Origin: JBFMHP01 sp964557295
GTDB taxonomy: Bacteria; Pseudomonadota; Gammaproteobacteria; RBG-16-57-12
Assembly: GCA_964557295.1 (NCBI GenBank)
Contig: CAZKZP010000002.1
Coordinates: forward strand, 62,001-126,000
Direction: 5' to 3'
DNA: 64,000 nucleotides
Shown: positions 15,632-23,311 of the stretch, one piece after another
How the letters are laid out: each line of letters begins with the position of its first letter
Position numbering within the stretch: position 1 is the stretch's first letter
Notes under the pieces: generated by a model
What the model was told of the DNA's origin: nothing
Databases searched by the model: none
The model's input: the letters and a program-made list of their open reading frames with translations, nothing else
Program-made: the position numbers and the translations under genes

Positions 15632-17051
15632 GCACGTCGTATTGATAGCGATCCTAGCGGTGGCCGCCGGTCTGGCCGGCGGTTATTGGCTGGGCGGAAT
15701 GAAGGAGCCGCCGGCGGAGCGCGCGGCGGTCAAGAGTGAGGAGCGCCAGGTGCTGTTCTGGCGCAATCCGATGAATCCCGCGATCACCTCGCCGGTGTTT
15801 ACCAAGGACGAGATGGGCATGGACTACCTCCCGGTGTATGCCGACGCGGGCGCGGTGAGCGAGGCCGCCGGCACGGTGCAGATCGATCCGAGCACGGTGC
15901 AGAACATCGGCGTGCGCACCACCGAGGCCGGGCAGCAGGCGCTCGCGCGCAAGATCCGCGCCCTCGGGCGGGTGGCCTTCGACGAGGGGCGGCTGACGCG
16001 GCTGCACCCCAAGACCGAGGGCTGGATCGAGGCCTTGTATGTGGAGAATACCGGCGAACAGGTCGAGCGCGACGCCATGCTGCTCAGCATCTACTCGCCC
16101 CAGCTGGTGAGCAGCCAGCAGGAATATCTGCTGGCGCTGAAGAACCTCGAGGCGCTCAAGGACAGCCCGTATGCTGATATCCGCCAAGGCGCGGCGGAAT
16201 TGGTGCAGAGCGCACGCGAGCGGCTGGAGCTGCTGGATGTGCCCGCGCACCAGATGCGCGAGCTGGAGCAGAATCGGAGTATCCAGAAGAGCCTGCACAT
16301 CCATTCGCCGTTTGATGGCGTGGTGATCAACGTCGGTGCGCGCAAGGGCCAATACGTTACCCCCGAGACCGAGCTCTATATGCTCGCCGATCTCTCCAAG
16401 GTGTGGGTGATCGTCGATATCTACGAGGATGAACTGCCGTGGGTGCGCATCGGCGACCAAGCGCAGATGAGCGTCGCCGGCGCGCCGGGCAAGAACTTCA
16501 AGGGCAAGGTCAGCTACATCTATCCCTACATGGAGCCCAAGACCCGCACCGCCAAGGTGCGGCTGGAGTTCGACAACCGCGAGCAATGGCTCAAGCCCGA
16601 CATGTACGCGGAGGTGCAGGTGCAGGCCGCGCGCCAGGAGCACGCCGTCGTGGTCCCGAGCGAGGCGGTGGTGCGTTCCGGCGACCGCAACCAGGTGTTC
16701 GTGCAGCGCGAGCCGGGCAAGTTCGAGCCGCGCGAGGTGCGCCTCGGGCTGAGTTCCGAGGGGCTGACCCAGATCCTGAGCGGTGTGCAGGCGGGCGAGA
16801 TGGTGGTGACTTCCAGCCAGTTTCTGATTGACTCCGAGTCCAAGTTGCGCGAGGCCACCGCCAAGATGCTGGGGGTGGGAAAGGCGGACGCGCCGCGCGC
16901 GGACATGGAGGATATGTCGATGGACGACGTGCAGGGAAGCACTAGTGTCACGAGAGGCAGGGAGCCGGGAGTGACCGAGATGCGCCTGGATGCGCCGCCG
17001 GCGCCGGTCAACCCGCGCAAGCAGGAGGCAGGCCATGAACATCAGCATTGA
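15624..17051 (+). CDS. cusB: RND periplasmic adaptor, CusB type
   Basis: A 475-residue membrane-fusion protein with an N-terminal anchor and a heavy-metal-binding segment FWRNPMNP...MGMDYLPVY, the methionine-rich HMBD characteristic of CusB. Barrel-sandwich and beta-barrel domains follow (SPFDGVVINVGARKGQYV). The C-terminus is methionine/aspartate-rich and ends HEHQH, giving extra metal ligands. Substrate is therefore likely Cu(I)/Ag(I). It overlaps cusC and is separated from cusA by a repeat-filled spacer. Confidence 0.9.
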   Translation: MNKHVVLIAILAVAAGLAGGYWLGGMKEPPAERAAVKSEERQVLFWRNPMNPAITSPVFTKDEMGMDYLPVYADAGAVSEAAGTVQIDPSTVQNIGVRTTEAGQQALARKIRALGRVAFDEGRLTRLHPKTEGWIEALYVENTGEQVERDAMLLSIYSPQLVSSQQEYLLALKNLEALKDSPYADIRQGAAELVQSARERLELLDVPAHQMRELEQNRSIQKSLHIHSPFDGVVINVGARKGQYVTPETELYMLADLSKVWVIVDIYEDELPWVRIGDQAQMSVAGAPGKNFKGKVSYIYPYMEPKTRTAKVRLEFDNREQWLKPDMYAEVQVQAARQEHAVVVPSEAVVRSGDRNQVFVQREPGKFEPREVRLGLSSEGLTQILSGVQAGEMVVTSSQFLIDSESKLREATAKMLGVGKADAPRADMEDMSMDDVQGSTSVTRGREPGVTEMRLDAPPAPVNPRKQEAGHEHQH

Positions 17052-17080
17052 TGCCATTTCCCTGCGCGGCCGCTTTGTAC

Positions 17081-17265
17081 GTCCCCTCTCCCGCTGGGAG
17101 AGGGACAGGGTGAGGGAATCGCTCCTCCTGTCGTCCCCCTCACCCCAGCCCTCTCCCTCAAGGGAGAGACCGCCCGGCCCGGTGCCGCGATTTGTGCCCC
17201 CGGAACCGAGCGGTCTCTTCCCTCATCCGGCCCTTCGGGCCACCTTCTCCCCAAGGGAGAAGGGG
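17081..17265. repeat. Three palindromic repeat units between cusB and cusA
   Basis: Three GC-rich palindromes: 17081-17106 (CCTCTCCC-gct-GGGAGAGG core), 17151-17168 (CTCTCCCT-ca-AGGGAGAG) and 17243-17263 (CCTTCTCCC/GGGAGAAGG). They are joined by CCCTCACCCC-like sequence. A related unit recurs at 51381-51412. These are dispersed intergenic palindromes. Here they fill the 273-base gap in an operon whose other genes are tightly packed, and may form RNA hairpins that reduce or protect the downstream message. Confidence 0.8.
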
Positions 17266-17324
17266 AAAGGAGTGGCCTTTGGCCACAGGTTCCTTGGCTG
17301 GGGGCATAGTATTGGGAGGCGGCC

Positions 17325-20300
17325 ATGATCCAAGCCATCATCGATGCATCGTTGCGCAACCGTTTCCTGGTGCTGATCGCGGCGGTGTTGCTGGTCGCCG
17401 CGGGCGTGTGGGCGGTCAAACACACGCCGCTCGACGCCATCCCCGATCTCTCCGACGCGCAGGTGATCATCCTCACCGAGTACCCCGGCCAGGCGCCGCA
17501 GGTGGTGGAGGATCAGGTGACCTATCCGCTGACCACGGCGATGCTCTCGGTGCCCAAGGCGCGCGTGGTGCGCGGCTTCTCCTTCTTCGACAGCTCTTTC
17601 GTCTATGTGATCTTCGAGGAAGGCACCGACATCTACTGGGCGCGCTCGCGCGTGCTGGAGTATCTCAACTACGTGCGCGCCCAGCTGCCGGCCGGCGTCT
17701 CGCCCACGCTCGGGCCGGACGCCACCGGCGTGGGCTGGGTGTATGAATACGCCTTGGTCGATCGCAGCGGCAGGCACGATCTGGCCAAGCTGCGCTCGCT
17801 GCAAGACTGGTATCTGCGCTATCAACTGCAAACCGTGCCGGGCGTGGCCGAGGTCGCCTCGATCGGCGGCTATGTGAAGCAGTATCAGGTGGAGGTCGAT
17901 CCCAACGCGCTGCTCGCCTACGGCATCTCGCTCGGCAAGGTGAAGGAGGCGATCCAGCGTTCGAATCAGGACGTGGGCGGCCGGCTGATCGAGATGGCCG
18001 AGACCGAATACATGGTGCGCGGCCTGGGGTATATCCGTTCCATCGACGATCTCAACGCGGTGCCGGTGGGCGTCGATGACAACGGCGTGCCGGTGCGGCT
18101 GCAAGACATCGCCCATGTGCATCTCGGACCGGAGCTGCGCCGCGGCGCGGTGGAGCTCAATGGCGAGGGCGAGGTGGCCGGCGGCGTGGTGGTGATGCGC
18201 TACGGCGAAAACGCCATGGCGACCATCGAGCGGGTGCGCGCCAAGCTCGAGGAGCTCAAGGCCGGCCTGCCCGAAGGGGTGGAGATCGTGACCGTGTACG
18301 ATCGCGGTGACCTGATCCAGCGCGCGGTCGACAATCTCAATTTCAAGCTGATCGAGGAATCCATCGTCGTCTCGATCATCTGCATCCTGTTCCTGCTGCA
18401 CGCGCGCTCCGCCCTGGTGGCGATCGTCTCGCTGCCGCTCGGCATCCTCGCCGCCTTCCTGGTGATGAAATGGCAGGGCATCAACGCCAACATCATGTCG
18501 CTCGGCGGCATCGCGATCGCCATCGGCGCGATGGTCGACGGGGCGATCGTGATGATCGAAAACGCGCACAAGCGCCTGGAGCACGCCGTCGCGGACCAGG
18601 GCCGCGCGCTGCTCGCGCACGAGCGCTGGGAGGCAATCGCGCAGGCCTCGAAGGAGGTCGGCCCGGCGCTGTTCTTCTCGCTGCTGATCATCACCGTCTC
18701 CTTCCTGCCGGTGTTCACGTTGCAAGCGCAGGAGGGGCGGCTGTTCGCGCCGCTCGCCTACACCAAGACCTACGCCATGGCCGCCGCCGCGATCCTGGCG
18801 ATCACCCTGGTGCCGGTGCTGATGGGCTACTTCATCCGCGGGCGCATCCTGCCCGAGGCGCGCAACCCCATCAACCGGATGCTGCGCGCGCTGCACGCGC
18901 CGCTGCTGCATCAGGCGATCCGCTGGCGCGGGTGGACGTTGCTGCTCGCGGCGGCGCTGCTGGCGCTCACGGTGCTGCCCGTCGCCAAGCTCGGCAGCGA
19001 GTTCATGCCGCCGCTCGATGAGGGCGACATCCTCTACATGCCGACCACCTATCCCGGCATCTCCATCACCAAGGCCAAGGAGCTGATGCAGCAGACCGAC
19101 CGCATCCTCGCCGGCTTCCCCGAGGTGGCGACGGTCTTCGGCAAGACCGGGCGCGCCGAGACCGCGACCGACCCCGCGCCGCTGTCGATGCTGGAGACCA
19201 CCATCCGCCTCAAGCCGCGCGAGCAGTGGCCCGACCCGGAGAAGACCACGCGCGAGTTGATGGACGAGATGGACGCAGCGATCCGCTTCCCGGGCTTGGC
19301 CAACGCCTGGACCATGCCGATCAAGACGCGCATCGACATGCTCTCCACCGGCATCAAGACGCCGATCGGCATCAAGGTCAGCGGGCCGGATCTCGCCGTG
19401 TTGCAGCAGATCTCCGAGGACATCGAGCGCGCGCTCAAGGCGCTGCCCGAGACCCTCTCGGCCTTCGGCGACCGGGCCGTCGGCGGCTCCTATCTCGACT
19501 TCGTCATCGACCGGCACGCGGCGGCGCGCTACGGGCTGACCGTGGGTGATGTACAGGATGTGATCCAGACGGCCATCGGCGGCATGAACGTCACCCAGGC
19601 CGTCGAAGGGCTGGAGCGCTATCCGGTGAATCTGCGCTACCCGCGCGAGCTGCGCGACAACCTCGAACAGTTGAAGCGCGTGCTGATCTCCACCCCGACC
19701 GGCAGCCAGATCCCGCTGTCGCTGGTTGCCGAACTAAAGCTCGCGCGCGGCGCCCCCGAGATCAAGACCGAAGGCTCGCGCCCCAACGCCTGGGTCTACG
19801 TCGACATCACCTCCTCGGACATCGGCGGTTATGTCGAACAGGCCCGGCAGGCAGTGGCCGATCAGGTCAAGATCCCGCCGGGCTACAGCCTGGTGTGGTC
19901 GGGTCAGTTCGAATACATGGAACGCGCCAAGGCGCGGCTGATGATCGTGGTGCCGCTGACGCTGCTGATCATCTTCCTGCTGCTGTATTTGAACTTCCGC
20001 AACATCAGTGCGCCGCTGGTGGTGATGTGTTCGATCCCCTTCGCCCTGATCGGCGGCATCTGGCTGGTGTATTGGCTGGGGTACAATCTCTCGGTGGCCG
20101 TCGCGGTGGGCTTCATCGCCCTGGCCGGCGTCGCCGCCGAGATCGGCGTGCTGGTGCTGACCTTCATCGATCACGAGGTCGCGCGGCTGCGCCGCCAGCA
20201 CGCGCGGCTCAGCGCCGAGCAGATCCGCCTGGCGGTGCACACCGGCACCGCCGAACGGGTGCGCCCCATCGCCATGACCGCCACCGCCATCATCGCCGGC

Positions 20301-20453
20301 CTGCTGCCCATCATGTGGGGCGGCGGCACCGGCTCGGAGGTCATGCAGCGCATCGCCGCCCCGATGGTCGGCGGCATGGTCAGCACCACGCTGTTGTGCC
20401 TGCTGGTGCTGCCGGTGATCTATGGCTATGTGTTGCAGTGGCGGGAGAAGTAA
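17325..20453 (+). CDS. cusA: Heavy-metal RND efflux transporter, CusA/CzcA type
   Basis: A 1042-residue inner-membrane RND pump that drives periplasmic or cytosolic Cu(I)/Ag(I) out through CusB and CusC using protons. Family marks include HTPLDAIPDLSDAQVI near the N-terminus, the helix-4 proton-relay motif GAMVDGAIVMIENAHKR with its aspartate, and the GSEFMPPLDEGD segment. Length is typical. Its partners and the CusB-type metal domain favour monovalent copper/silver over zinc/cobalt. ATG 17325 follows GGGAGGCGG. Confidence 0.93.
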   Translation: MIQAIIDASLRNRFLVLIAAVLLVAAGVWAVKHTPLDAIPDLSDAQVIILTEYPGQAPQVVEDQVTYPLTTAMLSVPKARVVRGFSFFDSSFVYVIFEEGTDIYWARSRVLEYLNYVRAQLPAGVSPTLGPDATGVGWVYEYALVDRSGRHDLAKLRSLQDWYLRYQLQTVPGVAEVASIGGYVKQYQVEVDPNALLAYGISLGKVKEAIQRSNQDVGGRLIEMAETEYMVRGLGYIRSIDDLNAVPVGVDDNGVPVRLQDIAHVHLGPELRRGAVELNGEGEVAGGVVVMRYGENAMATIERVRAKLEELKAGLPEGVEIVTVYDRGDLIQRAVDNLNFKLIEESIVVSIICILFLLHARSALVAIVSLPLGILAAFLVMKWQGINANIMSLGGIAIAIGAMVDGAIVMIENAHKRLEHAVADQGRALLAHERWEAIAQASKEVGPALFFSLLIITVSFLPVFTLQAQEGRLFAPLAYTKTYAMAAAAILAITLVPVLMGYFIRGRILPEARNPINRMLRALHAPLLHQAIRWRGWTLLLAAALLALTVLPVAKLGSEFMPPLDEGDILYMPTTYPGISITKAKELMQQTDRILAGFPEVATVFGKTGRAETATDPAPLSMLETTIRLKPREQWPDPEKTTRELMDEMDAAIRFPGLANAWTMPIKTRIDMLSTGIKTPIGIKVSGPDLAVLQQISEDIERALKALPETLSAFGDRAVGGSYLDFVIDRHAAARYGLTVGDVQDVIQTAIGGMNVTQAVEGLERYPVNLRYPRELRDNLEQLKRVLISTPTGSQIPLSLVAELKLARGAPEIKTEGSRPNAWVYVDITSSDIGGYVEQARQAVADQVKIPPGYSLVWSGQFEYMERAKARLMIVVPLTLLIIFLLLYLNFRNISAPLVVMCSIPFALIGGIWLVYWLGYNLSVAVAVGFIALAGVAAEIGVLVLTFIDHEVARLRRQHARLSAEQIRLAVHTGTAERVRPIAMTATAIIAGLLPIMWGGGTGSEVMQRIAAPMVGGMVSTTLLCLLVLPVIYGYVLQWREK

Positions 20454-20467
20454 GTGATGCGTGCGTA

Positions 20468-20519
20468 GCCTGGGTGGAGCCGCAGGCGAAACCCGGGTTT
20501 CGTTACACGCAACCCAGGC
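20468..20519. repeat. Dispersed palindromic repeat after cusA
   Basis: Sequence begins GTAGCCTGGGTGGAGC and carries end-to-end complementarity GCCTGGGT (20468-20475) with ACCCAGGC (20512-20519), plus an inner AAACCCGGGTTT palindrome. It resembles the widespread GTAGCC(T/C)GG...AGCGNAGC intergenic repeat class of gammaproteobacteria. It sits directly after the cusA stop. Confidence 0.7.
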
Positions 20520-20569
20520 CACGGAGCTGATGTTTTATTAGAGTTGTATCAACCACAGAGGAGACGACA

Positions 20570-21058
20570 ATGAAGACCTTGAAACCAACTGTAATGTTAA
20601 TCGCCGCCAGCCTGTGGGCATCGAGCGCGGCCTGGGCCGCCGAGGACGCGTCCCATGATCACGGCAGTCACGATCACGGCGCACAGGCGCCGGCGGAGTC
20701 GATGCCGCCTGAAGGCCACAACCCAGCGGGCATGGCCCATGGGTTCCTGAAAACCCAGGACGTGGATGGTTACACCGTCACCTTTCACGTGATGGGCAAG
20801 ACACCGGGGATGGATCACGGCGGCAGCCACAACCTGATGGTGAAGATCGAGGCCAAGGGCAAGGCCCTGCAGGATGTGGTCATCAATTCCAAGGTGATCC
20901 ACCCGAGCGGCGCGGCGGAGACCAAGCCGCTGGTGCGCATGGGCGACTGGTATATGAACGGGTATGACCTGGCGCACGAAGGGAAACACCAGCTGATGAT
21001 CCTGTTCAAAACCGCTGATGGCGAAAAACACAAGGCTGGGGTTTACTACCCCGAATAA
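20570..21058 (+). CDS. His-rich periplasmic protein of the cus region
   Basis: A 162-residue protein with a clear signal peptide (cleavage near AWAAED) and a histidine-rich start of the mature chain (SHDHGSHDHGAQ). A domain of about 110 residues follows with MAHGF, MDHGGSHNLMV and several methionines, suited to copper or silver binding. The domain looks like a beta-sandwich of the YtkA/FixH sort, but I am not certain. ATG 20570 has GAGGAGA upstream. Its place after cusCBA suggests periplasmic metal buffering or delivery to CusB, comparable in role to CusF. Confidence 0.75.
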   Translation: MKTLKPTVMLIAASLWASSAAWAAEDASHDHGSHDHGAQAPAESMPPEGHNPAGMAHGFLKTQDVDGYTVTFHVMGKTPGMDHGGSHNLMVKIEAKGKALQDVVINSKVIHPSGAAETKPLVRMGDWYMNGYDLAHEGKHQLMILFKTADGEKHKAGVYYPE

Positions 21059-21121
21059 TCACCGGAAGTTGCGGCGTGCGTAAGAAGATGCTAATAAACA
21101 GGTAAATCACCAGGACGTTTT

Positions 21122-21679
21122 ATGGAAATCATCCCGAACTGGCATCCGATCTTCGTGCACTTCACGATTGCGCTGTTGTGCACGTCCTTGCTGTTCATGC
21201 TGCTGAAGTGGATCTATCCCAAACCGCCCTACGTCGAGCAATGGCGCGCGGTGGCGCGCTGGACCTTGTGGCTGGGTGGCGCCATCACCCTTGTCACGGT
21301 GTTCACCGGCTGGCTGGCCTTCAATTCCGTGGCCCATGACGACGTTTCACACCGGGCGATGCTGGAGCATCGCAACTGGGCGTTGACCACCTTCGTGCTG
21401 ATCGAGACCCTCACGGTCTGGTCGATCATCCGCTGCCTGCGCCGGCAGCACCTCGGCTATGGCTTCCTGGCCCTGATGATCCTCACGGTGGGCATGGTCG
21501 GGTCCACCGCCTGGCACGGGGCGGAGCTGGTGTATCGCCACGGCCTGGGGGTGATGTCGCTGCCGGACACCGGCCAGCATGCGCACGGTGATCATGCACA
21601 CGGCCACGCGACCGAACTTGAAGACATGGCCATCGAGGCCGATACGCTCGATGAGTTCATCCCACACAAACACGATTGA
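21122..21679 (+). CDS. DUF2231 membrane protein with His-rich tail
   Basis: A 185-residue protein with four membrane helices and the NWHPIFVHFTIALL start characteristic of DUF2231 (conserved histidines in the first helix, possibly haem or metal ligands). The C-terminus is strikingly histidine-rich (HAHGDHAHGHATE and HKHD). Family function is unknown, although homologues occur near cytochromes and metal resistance genes. The next gene, a lipoprotein cytochrome, starts 14 bases later. Confidence 0.85.
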   Translation: MEIIPNWHPIFVHFTIALLCTSLLFMLLKWIYPKPPYVEQWRAVARWTLWLGGAITLVTVFTGWLAFNSVAHDDVSHRAMLEHRNWALTTFVLIETLTVWSIIRCLRRQHLGYGFLALMILTVGMVGSTAWHGAELVYRHGLGVMSLPDTGQHAHGDHAHGHATELEDMAIEADTLDEFIPHKHD

Positions 21680-21692
21680 TCCGCAGGATTCG

Positions 21693-22154
21693 ATGTTGGC
21701 ACACAGTATTCTCATCGTCTTGGTCGCCGGCGCGCTGCTGGCGGGATGTGAGCAGGGGGCGGTGCCCACGCCCGCCTCCAGCCCGGCCAAACCCCCGCCG
21801 CGCACGACGGACGCCGCGCAGCTCGCGCTGGGCAAGAAGGTGTACGAGGCCCACTGCAAGCAGTGCCACGGCGCGAAGGCCGAAGGCCATCCGAGCTGGC
21901 GCATGCAGGGGCCAGACGGCAAATACCCCCCGCCGCCGCTCGATGGGGGCGGACACGCCTGGCACCACACCAATGCCGTGCTGACCGATGTGATCAAGAA
22001 CGGCAGTCCCGGCGGCATGGGCAATATGCCGGGCTGGAAGGGCAAGCTCAGCGACCGCGAGATCGCGGCGGTGATCGACTGGTTCAAGTCGCTCTGGCCT
22101 GAGGAGGCCTATGAGATCTGGTATCAGATCGAGCTTGAGAGTTACCGCAAATGA
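21693..22154 (+). CDS. Monohaem cytochrome c lipoprotein
   Basis: A 153-residue protein with a lipobox signal (VAGALLAGC) implying a lipid-anchored location, a proline-rich linker, and a class I cytochrome c domain with CKQCH and candidate axial methionines (GGMGNMPGW). The first 38 codons of the longer open frame overlap the previous gene and are unlikely to be used; ATG 21693 directly precedes the signal sequence. Its last codons overlap the longest frame of the next gene. It probably acts in electron transfer with the neighbouring DUF2231 protein. Confidence 0.82.
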   Translation: MLAHSILIVLVAGALLAGCEQGAVPTPASSPAKPPPRTTDAAQLALGKKVYEAHCKQCHGAKAEGHPSWRMQGPDGKYPPPPLDGGGHAWHHTNAVLTDVIKNGSPGGMGNMPGWKGKLSDREIAAVIDWFKSLWPEEAYEIWYQIELESYRK

Positions 22155-22174
22155 CAAAACAGACGGGAGGCGCG

Positions 22175-22564
22175 ATGTACGGATTTCATGTCAGTGTGAA
22201 AGGTGAGTTCAACGCCGTTATCGAACGCGTGACGCAAGCGCTGCAACAGGAAGGTTTCGGCGTACTCACCGATATCGACGTGCAGGCCACCCTGAAGAAG
22301 AAACTCAATGTCGAGATGCGCCCGTATCGCATCCTCGGCGCCTGCAATCCCCCGCTCGCGCACCGCGCCATCAGCGCCGAGCCGGACATCGGCCTGCTGC
22401 TGCCCTGCAACGTGCTGGTGCGCGGTGAGGAAGACGGCTCGATCACCGTCGGCTTCATGGACCCGGCGGCGGTTTTGGGGCTGGTGGAAAAGCCCGATCT
22501 GCACGCGCTGGCCGGCGAGGTGCGCGCCAAGCTGCTGCGCGTGCGCGACGCCCTGGCGCGCTAA
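22175..22564 (+). CDS. DUF302 domain protein
   Basis: A 129-residue protein with the DUF302 layout: MYGFHVSVKGEFNAV, then GFGVLTDIDVQATLKKKL, then YRILGACNPPLAHRAI and GLLLPCNVLVR. The two conserved cysteines in the ACNP and LPCN segments are typical. Function is unproven; homologues accompany copper and thiol-redox genes. ATG 22175 has GGGAGGCG upstream; an ATG at 22151 overlapping the previous stop is less well placed. Confidence 0.85.
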   Translation: MYGFHVSVKGEFNAVIERVTQALQQEGFGVLTDIDVQATLKKKLNVEMRPYRILGACNPPLAHRAISAEPDIGLLLPCNVLVRGEEDGSITVGFMDPAAVLGLVEKPDLHALAGEVRAKLLRVRDALAR

Positions 22565-22791
22565 GCTTCACTCTTTCTTTCTGCACCACCTGATTCCGCG
22601 CCAGCAACGCTGCTGGTCCTGCGGGAAAGAATGCTGTCTGCATGCTGACATCCTGTGATGCTTGTCACAGATTGTTAAAGCCCCCATGAAGCGTGTCGAT
22701 ATTTAACCTTGCGGAAAGTCGCCGTTCCACTTTCCCCGGTTCATCCGCGTGTGCGGATGTCTCTCAAATGAATGGAAGGGGAAGCATCTCT

Positions 22792-23286
22792 ATGTCAGTA
22801 AAAATCATTGCAGCGTTGTTTGGTCTGGGGTTGGTGGTCGCCGGCTCGAATGCCATGGCGGCCTCGGATGCCGCGTTTCCCAAGGGCTGGCAGGATTGGC
22901 CGATCAAGCACACCGGCGCGATCCCCGGCAGCAGCACACCGATTCCAACCGGCGTGCCGGTGATCGTGCAGGAGACGGTCAAGACCTATAACTGGGTCCA
23001 GGACGGCAAGGGCACCAAATACAACGTGCGCGTGAATCCGGCGCAGGACGGCCCCTACAAGGCCCGTTCCGGCAAATTCGGCGATGGTCCCACCGCCGTG
23101 CTGGAACTGGTGGACATCAAGGCGGTCCTGGTCACCGAGCACCTGCTCGGCGAGCCGATCTACGGGGCGTATACCTTTGACGGCAAGGACATCAGCGATG
23201 CCCACGCCTCGTTGAAGGCGCAAGCCTGCAAGACCTGTCATTCGGGGTACGGTGAGGCCTGCGTGATCGGGGTCTGCTCCAAATAA
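22792..23286 (+). CDS. Periplasmic monohaem cytochrome c-like protein
   Basis: A 164-residue protein with a signal peptide ending at NAMAA and a single haem c motif CKTCH close to the C-terminus, followed by GYGEACVIGVCSK with two extra cysteines. The late position of the haem site recalls cytochrome P460-like proteins, but I cannot confirm the fold. ATG 22792 follows AAGGGGAAG. A 227-base gap separates it from the DUF302 gene, so it may have its own promoter, yet it continues the haem/metal theme. Confidence 0.72.
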   Translation: MSVKIIAALFGLGLVVAGSNAMAASDAAFPKGWQDWPIKHTGAIPGSSTPIPTGVPVIVQETVKTYNWVQDGKGTKYNVRVNPAQDGPYKARSGKFGDGPTAVLELVDIKAVLVTEHLLGEPIYGAYTFDGKDISDAHASLKAQACKTCHSGYGEACVIGVCSK

Positions 23287-23311
23287 GCCAGCTTAGGCGG
23301 GGGGATCTGCC

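Noticed and set aside
17223..19517. Long minus-strand open frame (764 codons) opposite cusA
   Set aside because: It mirrors the cusA codon pattern, has no recognisable domain and is rich in His/Arg/Asp as expected for an antisense frame in GC-rich DNA.
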